Part shown: one piece after another, positions 43,801 through 53,068 of the stretch
How positions within the stretch are numbered: the stretch's first letter is position 1
How the letters are laid out: each line of letters begins with the position of its first letter
Origin: Apostichopus japonicus
Taxonomy: Eukaryota; Echinodermata; Holothuroidea; Aspidochirotida; Stichopodidae
DNA length: 64,000 nucleotides
Assembly: GCF_037975245.1 (NCBI RefSeq)
Contig: NC_092571.1
Span: 6,864,501-6,928,500, forward strand
Direction of reading: 5' to 3'
Notes under the pieces: generated by a model
What the model was told of the DNA's origin: nothing
What the model saw: only the letters and a program-made list of their open reading frames with translations
Database searches by the model: none
Made by a program: the position numbers and the translations under genes

Positions 43801-46800
43801 TTATAGAGGAGTCTAGATCACTCCACCACAATATTGGAACAATTAGGGTAAAAATGGTAAGGACCCCTGAAGACTCTGACATCACTTGATTAGAAGATAT
43901 TAATTAGTCATCAAGGATCAATGTTGAAGGGCAAAAATAACCATAAATCGCCCTGAAGTCTATCATCACAAAAAAAAAATGGTCAAGTGGAATACAATAT
44001 GATTTGACAATTTCTCTGCAATTAGAAGCCCTTGTTAGAAGAGTGATGTATTTACAGCCCACTTGAGTGTCGTCAACATGCTGCACTGGTCTACTGAGAT
44101 GTAAATAGTGAATCAAATTAAAGGGCAACCACAAAGAATGATAATGATTGAATCAATCAATGCTATCAGCAAGGATGTAATAGGTGTCAACACTTACTTA
44201 ACTGGGAGAGGAATATGTGGGGGGGGGGGGAGTTAACTAGGGTCATCCAAGATCAACAATCCAGGGGGCAAAATATGGAGCTGTATCTATTATGCACAAA
44301 TGGGAAATATTGAATGGGCAAACTGTTACACAAAATCTAGATAATTGCCTCGGATGTGGTGGGCATTTCTGAATTTATGACTGGCAAGGGCATACACAAA
44401 AACTGGTAAGAATTTTCCAATGCATCTGTTCTTTTGCATGTTAACTGTGAAAGCCAGGTACAGTCATTTTGAGACTGTGCCCTAGTCACTCACTGGCTTC
44501 CACCTCAGAACTTCCAAAAATTATGACCTCAGTTGATTATTTGGACTTATGGTGATAATGTGCATTTTTGGTGAGGATATGAGTACAGTGTAATTTATAT
44601 TCATCAGAATTGTTCTTGACATTTTTGTTTGGCAGTGTTGATTGGTAGCATGGCCTAGGCTGGCATTTTTATCACCAATTATGCTAACAAATGATACTGA
44701 GTCTGTTCAGTGATATACTATATGCTGTAGGAATCTCCTTGCTATTTATCAAACACCCCCCCCCCCAAGGAGGAGGGCGGTATTGAAGAACTTAACATGC
44801 ATAGACTCTGGATTTGTGACCTGATTAATTCACTTTGGCTTCGGCTTTGAGTACAACATTCTGTATGTTGCCGTGTTGAATGAATTTAACTGTTATTATT
44901 CCCGACTTTTCAATCCACCTTATCTAGTCACTGCCGACTTTGCAATCCACGGTGCCCCTCACAATTTTGCAAGGTCGGTAAGAGTGACTCCATAGTTTTC
45001 CCTTTCGGTGAGCTAAAAATGGCTATCACCATGGCAACAACAATCTAGATAGCTTGATACATTATGATAGAAAGTCTGAGTGCAAAAAAATTTACAGAAA
45101 ATTACATCACTTTCTGATTCTTTATGACTTGAAGATGCAAAGGACATGCATGTTTTTGTCTTTAAGAATAACATTACTTCAGAACCGTGCATAATTGAGT
45201 GGTAACCAATGTAGAATTTAAGCAGATATTTCAGCCCAAATGTCATGTTAATTTCAATCATAGCCTAGCAGTCAGATACATACATTGAACAAGTTAAATT
45301 AAAATTGAAAATTCACATCTTCATCTTAGAGCATACTATCAGGCTGTGTTGTCCCCATTCTGATGTACAGATGATTTCAACACAATCTGCTTTACATGCA
45401 ATCTTGCATATCTATTTAAGACGACAGACAGACAGTACAAACTTGATAATGATTCAAAGCTCTACAAATATTTCATGAGGTCTCTTAACACTCTTTATCT
45501 TTATGACTCTTTTAATGTCAAATTATTAGTGACAGCGCATGTTCCAAACCTGGTAATTCTGTCACTCTCATTTGTGATATCTCTAATTGACCGTGACAAA
45601 TCATGTCAGGGACCTGAGATGGCTGAGCCATCCAATGGAACTATTTCAAATCTACCATCAAGACATTATAGACGGCCTTACTTAAAGTAACACCGTGTTA
45701 ACTCATCAAGCAATCCAACAATCTCAAGAATGGCACGTGACTGTCTGGTGACTGTTATGAGGATGAAACCTAAGAATCAATACTAATTATATCAAGCAGT
45801 TATTTTTTAGGGCGAGTGTTGTTCTCCATGGGAGACAGGTAACAAATCTAAAGTCATAGCCTATATTACAATGAACGATAAAACATATAACATGAAATTT
45901 TTCTTGGATGGTTAATAACAACTCCTACTGTAAATGAGGAGTAACCAATTGGTGGTTGTAACTTCATAAATTTGCAATATAGTGTGTATCTCATGGGCAA
46001 AATTTACTTGGCTGGAAAATCTAATTACTATGTTACTCAAAACTTAAATTGATCTAATTGTTTCCGAAATATGTTCCCATCATAACTTTTTTATCCTATA
46101 TTTTTTTTTTTGTGTGACATATATTTATTGGTGAGTTTCGAGTGAACTAAAAGGAGGTATATTTACCATTAAGAACTAGTTCAAATGCCAAGGAAACCCT
46201 TTGGCAGGCCAACCGACCGGTACAATACAATCAGTATAGTAATAATAGATCAATTTCTCATCATTTTTGACCTTGAGTACTTTTTATTTTCTCAATGGCA
46301 TCCCTATTATTTCCTGATTTGTGTGGTTGATTATTATAAATGAGCAGATTAGCATTGTGTTCATTACTATATACTAAAACTATAAGTTTATCTTTGGGAT
46401 GAGAATATTCAGATGTTTTCCAGTGCTTAACTGTATTTTTTAAAGTTACTAAACACACTATCCAAGAATAATAACACGCTACAGTATGAGTTTGTATTAA
46501 GCAAAAAACAATTTAGCGGGCTAATGGAATTTTCCGAGTTTGTATCAAACAAGAAAACAATAGCAGGCTACTGGAAATGTATGAGTTTATATTACACAAG
46601 AAAACAATAGCAGGCTATTGGAATGGTAATTAGTTTATATTACACAAGAAAACAATAGCAGGCTACTGGAACAGTATGAGTTTATATTAAACAAGAAAAC
46701 AATAGTAGGCTGCTGCAGGGCTGGTTGGCCATCTCTCAAAACTGGTTGATGGCTAAAGGGCTGGCAAATCAATCCATATCCTGTTACCATCACTCAGGCC

Positions 46801-49800
46801 CCCCTCCCCCCTGTCTCTGAAATGAAAGATATAATTTTGTTCACCCCATAGATATAATTTAGAGAACTTTTTGACAGTAATTATTTCCTCAAAATACTTC
46901 TTGATCTTACCGTCTTTCATATCCAACACACCATCTTCTGGTATAACCACAGTCTGGTCTCCAGATCTTCACAGTCTTGATGTAGGATCGTACACAAGGT
47001 TGTCTTGTTGCCACCATTTGTTCCTCCTGATAAGGGCAAGTGTTTGGCCTGCATGGAAATAGTAGAAATATTGACATTTCATTGATGCAGTTATAAATGC
47101 AAATTTGAGTGTAATGTTTAATCACCATGGGAGAGGTGACCGTAGCAACCCCAGGAAATGCAATTGCCTCTTGCCTGGAATTTGAATCTATCATAAGATT
47201 TAAGTTATTATAAAATGGATACTAATTAAGTTAATTCATAATACTACATTGGTAGGGCCAGATCACATAAATCCCACTTTGACAGTTAACTTAACGCTTC
47301 TAAATATAGGGACCCCCATGAAGAATATAAACAATTTATAACTTAAATTTTGCACTTCTCTTTAGTGATAGCTCCTGCAATACTACACGAATCTTACATA
47401 CATTGGCAATGTTGTTCCATACAAATAAATTGGTCCAGTACAATTCATATCCTTTTTTTACCCATCACATCACCTGCCCTTGCAACTATTAACTATGGTG
47501 CAGTAAGCCAATCATATGATCCACATCAAGGTGCCCCATAATGTCATGGTCAGTATAAGAGCATTTGTTGATATTAAAAGATAAGAATTACAAATTTCAG
47601 GTTGAATAGCAAACAGAGTGCAACAAGTAATGAAGAAAATCAGTAAATTGTAATTGCTTGTCTCAAACACAACTTTCCAGAAAGTTCAAGGCCATAGGAC
47701 TTGGTCAACCGTCATATGAGGAAGAACATGAAAAATGTGTGCAACATAATCCCAAAGCGATCAAAGCATATTAGTACTTGTTTCCTAAAGATGGCTGCAG
47801 GTATTCACTTACCTGTATACATGTGATGCATTTGGGGATGATAAACATTAAACAAACATAAGCGCACTCACAAGTTTGTTAATTGACTGTGGTATCGCAA
47901 AATCATCAATGTAATTCATGCATATACAGTATCATCCTCTCATTTACATAAATATCAAACAATTACTGGTCACATTATCTTAATCATGATGTTAATATTC
48001 TGAGACATTCAAAGAACCAAAATTTGCGTTAAGCACAACGTGTGAAGAATGTAAACAGTTCCAGTTAGGCCAAGGCAATCACACTGAGTAAATGTGCAGG
48101 CACCAACCGAGTTCAACAAAAATTAATGAAGCAAATCAGTGAATTGCTTTGCCTGTCTCAAACACAACTTTCCAGGAAGTTCAGGGCCAGGCAGGAAGTG
48201 TAAGTACTACTTTTCAAGTTTTCATGGGACTTGGGGTCCTAAGAGGTAGAATATGAAAACTGTATGCAGCGTGAAAACGCAATCAAAGTTCAAATTTAAG
48301 CATATATCACTGCCTGTTTCCTGAACATGGCTGGTATTCACTTACCTGTACACATGTATGTTAATGATGCATATGGGGTATAAAGCAAGAGTATGAACTG
48401 AACTTTGGAACTGACTTCATTGCCTGGACGCCAAGTATTTATATATTTATTTTTTTACATTAAAGGATATAAACCTTGTTAGCGTAAAGCACATCTCCCG
48501 AGGCCCTGGATATTTCCCCTGAGGCCCGAGGTATGTTTTATTGAAGACCTATAGAGCCCCTTCACAGAAGTTACTTAACTGAACTCAATTGACCAAACTT
48601 TGCTCACCAAAGGAAAATCATAGCATTGGAGAATTCACAGATTAATTGTAGCTTCAAGTTTGGAGTTAGGTTTTCAGACTATGATGCATATTGACCTAAT
48701 GTGACCTCTACCAATTTCAATAGGATTCTTGCACTCACCAAGCTGGGTCTACATACTATAGTTCAAGAAAGACGTACTTCTTGTGTTATCGAATTTACAA
48801 GATTTTCAGACTTTCACCTAATTGTTGACCGCAAATGTTCCGACCTCGATTGAGCACATATAGTTAGCGTTTTAGGAGACAATGCGTCGCTTGTATAGGC
48901 CTACACGTGTATTTTGTTGACGCAAAGGACCGCAAGTGTGCAATAACCTTAGCCTAAGTAATGCTTCACAATGGAAACCACTGCGGAGTTACATCATGGC
49001 ATCAGCAAAACGTTCGTAATTTTCCCTCTTTCCGAGCAACCGTAATGTCAGTCATTCTCAAAATTATGACTGCTTCGTTACCAAAACTTACTTTCGCAAT
49101 TAAGGAAAAGGAGAGTTATATTCGTATATAGGCTGCGCAAATTCCAATACTTCACAAGAGCTGATGTTACTTCGAAATTGTTCTGAGTTTCCGGCCGTAC
49201 AACGGGCTTACAAAAAAAAAACTTGGGCAGACCTTTTCGGAACCACGCCCCTAAAATCACAATGAGTTTTCTCGTGATTGCGAGATGGAGTATAAGGAGG
49301 CCTCGCTTCATGGATCCCACGACGAGTGTTTTGAGTCCTCATGAAAACTTAACTAAAACCACAAGAAAACACATATAGCACCCAGAAAAAGCGTTGAGCC
49401 ATAGTACATTGTACCATCTGTATGTAATCGATGAATACCCACTCCCTACAGAAACCGTAAGAGACGTGATTCCATATCATAGTTTTAAAGCATGAAGCAT
49501 AAAACAAAAGCATAAAACACAGAATTGCAGAGGAATATCCACATGACAGTGTCGCAAGGATGTGGTCAGCTAGAAATGCCGGGAACGGAATCATAATTAC
49601 AGGATATAATTAGGCCGATATACCAATACAAACCACTAAGTTATAGCGGTTGTGAAGTAATATAGAAGACACTATGAATATTAGTTAATGGTCGTGCTAG
49701 CCTTATACAATGGTACATATTATTATTGATGTAGTCTATACGACAAATAATGAAATAGAATAATACTTACATTCCGTCCCCGAGTTCATCATTTTGGTTT

Positions 49801-49958
49801 TGAAGGCTGACACGGTTGCCCCCATACTGATACTGCTCAGTGCCGCTATAACGATTGTAGCTAGAACCGTGTGTGTCCCTCGAAGAGTACTGACCCAAAC
49901 TGGCTTCGAACTGAATAAGCACCGAACAGATGACCAACAAAAAGATATGCGTCGACAT
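1790..49958 (-). CDS. MEGF6: MEGF6-like EMI/EGF secreted protein, 5' part of a spliced gene (four coding exons in window)
   Basis: Joining minus-strand exons 49771-49958, 46911-47048, 43311-43420 and 1790-1894 gives one open frame of about 180 residues that continues past the left edge. The layout is signal peptide (about 1-22), Tyr/Ser/Gly/Gln-rich linker (23-63), EMI domain (about 64-146; Cys 67, 81, 96, 103, 130, 131, 143) and an EGF-like domain (Cys 148, 153, 159, 167, 169, 178). The EMI motif WCVGYERR, the CCxGW motif and an EGF module ending CPPGFQGPRCQY immediately after the EMI are, from memory of the family, the MEGF6 arrangement. That family has many further EGF repeats, which would lie left of base 1. 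EMI/EGF proteins are secreted or extracellular-matrix proteins; no partner can be inferred here. EGFL7 and other EMI-EGF proteins are alternatives. All introns are GT..AG and the phases 2, 2, 1, 1 are compatible, so I infer no missing exon in between. Confidence 0.82.
5647..6053. repeat. 34-bp minisatellite, about 11-12 copies
   Basis: Tandem copies of a unit containing TTGATAATCCCTCATATTC followed by TTACAGTGAAGCTG. Copies differ by single substitutions and small deletions, and the last ones are shortened. It is non-coding and lies in intron 3. Confidence 0.9.
7243..7575. mobile_element. MITE with TTAA termini, copy 1 (full length)
   Basis: The left end TTAAAGGGAGTGAAGACT and right end AGTCTTCGACGCCTTTAA are imperfect inverted repeats. 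TTAA stands at both outer edges, which fits a TTAA target duplication as in piggyBac-type elements; this classification is an inference. The 333-bp body shares long stretches with copies at 31278 and, inverted, at 60982. No transposase frame, so non-autonomous. Confidence 0.75.
9434..9896. mobile_element. Foldback element: 170-bp inverted arms around a 122-bp spacer
   Basis: The left arm (9434-9603) and the right arm (9726-9896) are reverse complements with only a few mismatches near the outer and inner ends. The spacer holds GCGAATATTCGC, a small palindrome. A half copy of the right arm is found at 29729-29829. Open frames across the arms are by-products of the palindrome. High arm identity suggests recent origin or gene conversion between the arms. 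Confidence 0.85.
11153..11405 (+). mobile_element. tRNA-derived SINE
   Basis: The head reads like a tRNA, with A-box TAGCTCAGTGG (11160-11170) and B-box GGTTCGAGT (11203-11211) 33 bp apart, as needed for internal RNA polymerase III promotion. A tRNA-unrelated body follows, with a GACTTCGGTC hairpin and a TCCTGCTTTCAGGA hairpin. The element ends in a CATA simple repeat. The tRNA part does not fold as a clean functional tRNA, so a real tRNA gene is unlikely. Family name not recognised. Confidence 0.75.
15889..16035. repeat. Long purine-rich tract with G runs
   Basis: About 145 bp, almost all A and G on the plus strand, including a GGGGCGGGGGGGGGG run and repeated GGGAAGG/GGGGAGGG blocks. It has potential for triplex or quadruplex structure. 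Non-coding, intron 3. Confidence 0.7.
18047..18349. mobile_element. hAT-type non-autonomous element (303 bp) with 8-bp TSD AAGCCAAT
   Basis: The left end CAGACGCATAGCCAAGG pairs with a right end ending CTTGG...CCTGGCTACGCCCCTG. AAGCCAAT occurs directly before (18039-18046) and after (18350-18357), a perfect 8-bp target duplication, as hAT transposases make. The interior carries the GCGCCACC...GGTTGGCGC-type core shared with the elements at 42893, 55615 and 55930, here in reverse orientation. The long open frame inside is repeat sequence, not a gene. Confidence 0.88.
18984..19188. mobile_element. Short MITE with TTTAAAGG..ATATTGCATTT inverted termini
   Basis: The left end (18984-19007) and right end (19167-19188) are imperfect inverted repeats of about 22 bp. 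The interior has no coding content. A target duplication could not be read with confidence. Confidence 0.5.
20497..20848. mobile_element. Foldback element: 140-bp imperfect inverted arms, 72-bp loop
   Basis: The arms 20497-20637 and 20710-20848 match as reverse complements over their length with scattered mismatches and small gaps. Matching landmarks are AAGGAATAAC, AACCTCAAAACTCTCT and CCTGTTTGACTGAATA. It is more diverged than the 9.4-kb foldback, hence probably older. Unrelated to it in sequence. Confidence 0.8.
21050..21222 (+). mobile_element. LINE 3' end fragment
   Basis: CCATTGGAAATTGGCCGACG is followed by a pyrimidine-rich 3' UTR-like stretch and ends in GAATAAAACAAACAAACAAACAAA, a short-repeat tail typical of CR1/L2/jockey-type non-LTR retrotransposons. 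Only the 3' end is recognisable; upstream reverse transcriptase coding is not seen. Confidence 0.5.
23458..26137. repeat. Composite tandem repeat, about 400-bp unit, rich in AGGTCA/TGACCT, bounded by a 13-bp inverted repeat
   Basis: Units recur with the landmark TGACCTTTGGTGACC...ATCACATGACCG at about 23996, 24397, 24804, 25098 and 25757, with partial units near 23700 and 25905. Spacing is near 400 bp, with one shortened (294 bp) and one lengthened (659 bp) unit. Every unit carries CACACCTTGG.ACTGGGAGTTATTGCA and a cluster of AGGTCA half-sites. TGGTTCCTTGCTT at 23458-23470 and its exact reverse complement at 26125-26137 bracket the region. The right end includes a CA/CATA microsatellite. Short open frames inside are repeat-derived. 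Confidence 0.8.
26039..26093. repeat. (CA)n(CATA)n(CA)n microsatellite
   Basis: A compound dinucleotide and tetranucleotide repeat within the right end of the composite repeat, just before the GGTTCCTTTTGCTAAAGCAAGGAACC region. Confidence 0.95.
29684..29876. repeat. Half foldback copy flanked by 45-bp direct repeats
   Basis: A 45-bp block (29684-29728) and its near-identical copy (29830-29876) flank 101 bp (29729-29829) that matches the outer part of the right arm of the 9434-9896 foldback, ending in CGAAGTAAA. The flanking copies differ at a TATA/TAGC stretch. Either a long target duplication or a tandem duplication with the element half caught inside. Confidence 0.8.
31278..31485. mobile_element. 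TTAA MITE, copy 2 (right end missing)
   Basis: It begins TTAAAGGGTGTGAAGACTC and follows the 7243 copy through GACCTAGTTTCGAATGAGGT and GGTAATTAGACACTAG. Homology fades after about 31485 and no right terminus is found. Confidence 0.75.
41563..41725 (+). mobile_element. Poly(T) tract and LINE 3' end
   Basis: A T-rich tract (41563-41597) is followed by a 3' end containing GTAAAGCGCTTTGAGCACC and AGCTATATAAATTTTACTT, ending in TTATTATTAT. This GCGCTTTGAG...CTATATAAAT ending with TTA repeats is typical of L2/CR1-type LINE 3' ends in animals. No reverse transcriptase remnant seen. Confidence 0.55.
42893..43222. mobile_element. hAT-type MITE (330 bp), TSD TCTAGCAC, next to exon 3
   Basis: The left end CAGTGGCAGAGCTAGGGG and right end CTCCGCCACTG are inverted repeats, flanked by TCTAGCAC on both sides (42885-42892 and 43223-43230). 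The body shares ACTATCTAAGCGGA.CGCCACCA and GGTTGGCGCGGAGCGTACA with the elements at 55615 and 55930, and is closest to 55930. It lies in intron 3, 88 bp downstream of the exon 3 donor in gene sense. Confidence 0.92.
43311..43420 (-). CDS. MEGF6: Exon 3: second half of EMI domain
   Basis: The acceptor TTCACAATAG lies just before 43420 and the donor GTAAGT just after 43311. The exon is 110 nt, phase 2 in and phase 1 out. It encodes residues 110-145, with the Tyr-rich TAYYTTYRLVY strand, the hallmark CCHGW (Cys 130-131) and the closing Cys 143. The acceptor and the first 28 nt of this exon are repeated just upstream at 43497-43603, and a hAT-type MITE ends 88 bp beyond the donor. Confidence 0.88.
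43393..43603. repeat. 104-bp tandem duplication covering the exon 3 splice acceptor
   Basis: 43393-43496 is repeated as 43497-43603 with few changes. The left copy contains the real acceptor and the first 28 nt of exon 3. The right copy, upstream in gene sense, keeps the acceptor TTCACAATAG and the next 28 nt with two changes (GTAAGCAGTC becomes GTATGCACTC), then runs into intron. A decoy acceptor is therefore present. Confidence 0.88.
44974..45006. repeat. Short dispersed motif shared with 2.64 kb
   Basis: AGGTCGGTAAGAGTGACTCC followed by ATAGTTTTCCC here matches AGGTCAGTAAAGGTGACTCC followed by ATAGTTTTCCC at about 2639-2670. It is probably the remnant of an older dispersed element; flanks do not align. 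Confidence 0.5.
46484..46715. repeat. 57-bp minisatellite, four copies
   Basis: Four tandem units share AGTTTATATTA, CAAGAAAACAATAGCAGG and CTACTGGAA. The first unit is the most diverged. It lies in intron 2, 195 bp from exon 2. Confidence 0.88.
46911..47048 (-). CDS. MEGF6: Exon 2: first half of EMI domain
   Basis: The acceptor is a pyrimidine-containing tract ending in TGCAG before 47048; the donor GTAAGA follows 46911. The exon is 138 nt, phase 2 in and phase 2 out. It encodes residues 64-108 plus split codons, with Cys 67 (NTCPYQ), Cys 81 (QPCVRSY), Cys 96 (RPDCGY) and Cys 103 (RWCVGYER). Four cysteines, Trp 92 and the WCVGYER block are typical of the N-terminal half of EMI domains. Confidence 0.88.
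47049..49770 (-). other. Intron 1 of the MEGF6-like gene
   Basis: About 2.7 kb, phase 2. It contains a diverged duplication (47610-47850 and 48104-48390). The remainder is single-copy as far as can be seen. No open frame with domain character was found. Confidence 0.75.
47610..48390. repeat. Diverged duplication in intron 1 (about 240-280 bp copies, 500 bp apart)
   Basis: Copy A (47610-47850) and copy B (48104-48390) share CTCAAACACAACTTTCCAG, TTCCTAAAGATGGCTG versus TTCCTGAACATGGCTG, and GGTATTCACTTACCTGTA. Copy B carries insertions. On the minus strand both keep TACAG/GTAAGTGAATACC, a perfect donor consensus. Confidence 0.75.
49771..49958 (-). CDS. MEGF6: Exon 1 (coding): signal peptide and linker of MEGF6-like protein
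   Basis: The ATG at 49958-49956 sits in an A-rich context with A at -3. The first 22 or so residues form a signal peptide: short polar start, hydrophobic core IFLLVICSVLI, and a likely cut near ASLG/Q. The next 40 residues are rich in Tyr, Ser, Gly, Asn and Gln (for example QYQYGG) and match no domain I know. The exon ends at 49771 with donor GTAAGT after two bases of a Met codon (phase 2). Exon 2 supplies the third base. Confidence 0.85.
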
Positions 49959-49964
49959 TTTTAC

Positions 49965-50316
49965 CTATAAATGCGAGATATCAGTACAGTAAAACGAAGA
50001 AATTGGTCAAAGTATCTCGATTCAGTAATCCAAATATGTCCCAATTGATGAGAATTTTGTCGAAAGTTGACATTCGTTCGAATAAGGTTACATCCGTCTT
50101 CTCTCGGACTCGATCACCAAACAAGGCCTCCGTGAGGTGAGATGCTCAGTGCGGGACTTGTGTATGATAAATATAAATTAAATTCCGCTACAATAATCAC
50201 AAGGCACAGAAAAAGTAAAAAGCAACATTACTTTAGGTCCATAATCTAAAATCAAACTAAGATTTGAAAGAAACTATAAGGTATAACTTTCTTCGCCAAA
50301 TCTCAGTTACACGTAC
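49965..50316 (-). promoter_or_regulatory. Possible 5' UTR intron and leader upstream of the MEGF6-like start codon
   Basis: On the minus strand a good donor (AAG/GTACGT at 50317/50316) and an acceptor-like stretch (TTTCTTCGTTTTACTG...TTTATAG/G ending at 49965) flank 352 bp just before the ATG. This would place the leader exon upstream of 50317 and the promoter around 50350-50600, where an ATTGG (inverted CCAAT) occurs but no clear TATA box. Splicing is inferred from consensus sites only; an unspliced leader is equally possible. Confidence 0.3.
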
Positions 50317-50848
50317 CTTCAGCTTTTGCCACCGTCTTTCGAATGTGTGTACAAGGTAGCGATCAATTGAATGAATCGTAAACAATTGCCTACCAATGAA
50401 CAACACTCAACTGCATTCAGTGTGGTTTCTTTTAGTGGGAGGAGCTTAACTTTGGGTAAACTGAAAACTAATAGCTAACGCACTGGTATATTCGTAACAT
50501 AAACATGACAAGTTAGCGTATACTAGATCGGTTCCTTCCCGTACGTTCGGAAATATTTCATCGAAAAGTCTCCGGTATCATCCGAAAAGTAAAGACTAAT
50601 TCTAGTTCCGGTTGTTGACCAATCGCAAGTGATGAAACTTGGAAGGGGCGGAGTGTTGAATATGCTGGCAAATGCTGACACTGTTCGCAAAGGCATTTGA
50701 AAGTAACCGGAAATACTCATCTTTCGTTCATGCATTCAATATTGGGTTAAATCTCACTTCTTCGCTTATGTGAGAAATACAGGGAAACGAAATAGGGAAG
50801 AAGGTAGCTATATAAAACTTGAATTCATTACAGACAAACACCTCACAG

Positions 50849-51208
50849 CAGTGGCGTAGGAAGGTACTTTTGAGTGGGGGGCTGAAGACTGATGGCCGAC
50901 GTGGGGGAGGGGTCTAAGGGGAGGGGTGCCCCTTTGGAATTTTTTTGCATTTCCAGGTGGCCTCAGATGCAATTTGGTGCAATATAGCACACTTCAACTC
51001 CCACTCCATTTTGTAAAGAATTTTGCATTTTCACCTGGCCTTAAATGCAATTTGGTGCTCCAAATGAGATTTTTTTCTCATTTGGAAATGAAGAAGGGGT
51101 TTTCTGACTTGCGGAGCGGGGGGGCGGAATGATACTTCCGCCCCCCCCCCCCCCATATTTTTCACTGGGGGGCTGGCGCCCCCCAGCCCCCCGGTTCCTA
51201 CGCCCTTG
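50849..51208. mobile_element. hAT-type MITE (360 bp), TSD CCTCACAG
   Basis: The left end CAGTGGCGTAGGAAGGTAC and right end GGTTCCTACGCCCTTG are inverted repeats. CCTCACAG stands at 50841-50848 and 51209-51216. The interior has GATGCAATTTGGTGCAATAT, whose reverse complement resembles the repeat unit of the 53069 element. Poly(G)/(C) segments lie near both ends. It lies about 0.9 kb upstream of the gene start. Confidence 0.92.
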
Positions 51209-52261
51209 CCTCACAGCACTTAGTTTGAAACTAGCGAGATACCAACGTTTGTACCCTGACGATTGACGGATCGGGAAAAGGGGATACTGTACCGAGAGGA
51301 AATACCAAACAGCGACTAATGGTAAAATCCCTATAGCATACACATTGTTTCTCTTACAATGTAAGGCCTTGTGACCAGTTTCCTAACATAACTGAACCTT
51401 CTATCCTTTAGAATGAAATGAGAGAGGAGAGTGTGTGTAATCTTTGTACACAAAAAAAATGAGAAAAGGTTTGAAGGAAAGAAAAAAAAGATCAGAAAGC
51501 TACAAATTAGAGAAATGACATCGTACTCAGCATATCTCAAGGAAAGTGTGTCAGACGGTGACCTTTTCAGGCTGTTAATTAAAGTGATAACGTGCGTTTC
51601 GACAAAGGATATACATAAGATAATGTTTGATATGACGATTTTCCTTATTTTAAAATGTACCACCGGTGTTATTCATGGATGAAATATGCCATTTGATAAC
51701 TGAACATGACAGTGATAGTTATTAAACCCAAAGGAAACGGCTTAAGAACGGTAACTTTTTTGAAAGCATGTTTGAAAAAACTTTTTGATACTGTCGTTCA
51801 TTAATTCCTTAATTAATGAAAAGATGTTGACAAAATTAGCTTGGTGAAACCTTCTCATTTGTCATGGCTCGTCAGATAATCAGCTTAAACGAAGTTCCTT
51901 TTTGGAATATGAACAGTTTCATGTATTTCCTATTTCGAAACGCACAGAATCACTTTAATTGTCTATAACAGAGGTTGTGGTCAGTAAGTTCTGACTTCAC
52001 CGTGAATATAAAAAAATCGCGGATAAAGTGGGGGCGCTACAACGGTTAGTATTCCAAGGATGTACAGCGCAGAAGTCATTTTAAGTTTTAAGATTAAAAA
52101 TATATGTGCCCGATGTGACATCAAAAGCCATACCATGTAATGTCACCAAATTGTAGGGGAATAGTTATTTTCAGTTTCTATAGGTTACTTACGGAAAACA
52201 TATCAATGTTTGACTGTGACTTTCTTACAACTTTCTTAAGGTAACAAGTTCATCTATTCAA

Positions 52262-52312
52262 CATAATAATAATAATAATAATAAGCAACTTGTATAGCGC
52301 AATACGCGATAC
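52262..52312 (-). mobile_element. LINE 3' end (minus strand) with TTA repeat tail
   Basis: Read on the minus strand it gives CGCGTATTGCGCTATACAAG then TTGC and (TTA)n, a L2/CR1-like 3' end. AT-rich sequence to about 52560 may be part of it but is not recognisable as coding. Confidence 0.4.
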
Positions 52313-53068
52313 GCGAAAAATATAGAAAAACAGCAAACAGTTATAAGAAACACAAGAATTGTATCTGTTATATAAAAAACATAATAACAAATACTACATC
52401 ATAATACAAATGTACAGTAAGCAAGGAAATATCTAAAATACAATATGAAACAACAACAACATCGATGATTATGTTGACTGTAATTTAATACATAATGTTA
52501 ATATATTTATAGGAAAAGGTAATCCATTTTGTTTAGTATTAATTTGAGCAAGTTGCTGACAAATTTTAGTGAAGTTTTTCAATTGAGGTGTTTGGGCTTA
52601 GGTTTGAATATGATATAGCTATGGTCTCCTAAGAATGCTGCCACAAATTTGACACAGGAGAAGGTGATTCTTATAAAATGATTGAGAATGGATAAAGATG
52701 ACTTGGAGGTCACATGTATCTTGTCTTTGCCGTTATATTATTGCCAAATACAGCATGGTACAATGTCAATGTCCATACAGCTAAATTGGCTTATTCACTC
52801 CTGCTCTTACGATTTACCAGCTCCCAGGGGCGCAGAATAAAATCAAGGGGCTGAGCCGCGACCCTTCCCGTCGCTGATATACAGAATATTACACACACAA
52901 AAACTCTATGGCGTACAGAACATAAATATATAAGAGGTATGAAGAGGTATCAAGCCGAAACAGTTACAAATTCTTCAACATTGTCTCAAAATATTTCACC
53001 ATTTTTGATATAATCACCAGCCATTTCCCAACAATTTCTCAAAGGGTATAGGGGTCACCCCTCCCCTT

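Larger units (their letters stand above)
43421..46910 (-). other. Intron 2 of the MEGF6-like gene
   Basis: About 3.5 kb, phase 2, between the two EMI exons. Notable contents are the acceptor duplication (43393-43603), a G run at 44219-44231, a C run near 44757, a 30-bp motif shared with 2.64 kb (near 44974) and a 57-bp minisatellite (46484-46715). No other gene is seen. Confidence 0.75.

Noticed and set aside
51041-51343. Minus-strand frame with Gly/Arg/Pro-rich stretch
   Set aside because: It overlaps the right end of the 50849-51208 hAT-type MITE; the composition comes from poly(C)/poly(G) and terminal repeat sequence.
52824-52862. CAGGGGCGCAG followed by GGGGCTGAGCC, a possible hAT left terminus
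   Set aside because: No matching right terminus or 8-bp duplication was found nearby, so at most a degraded end.
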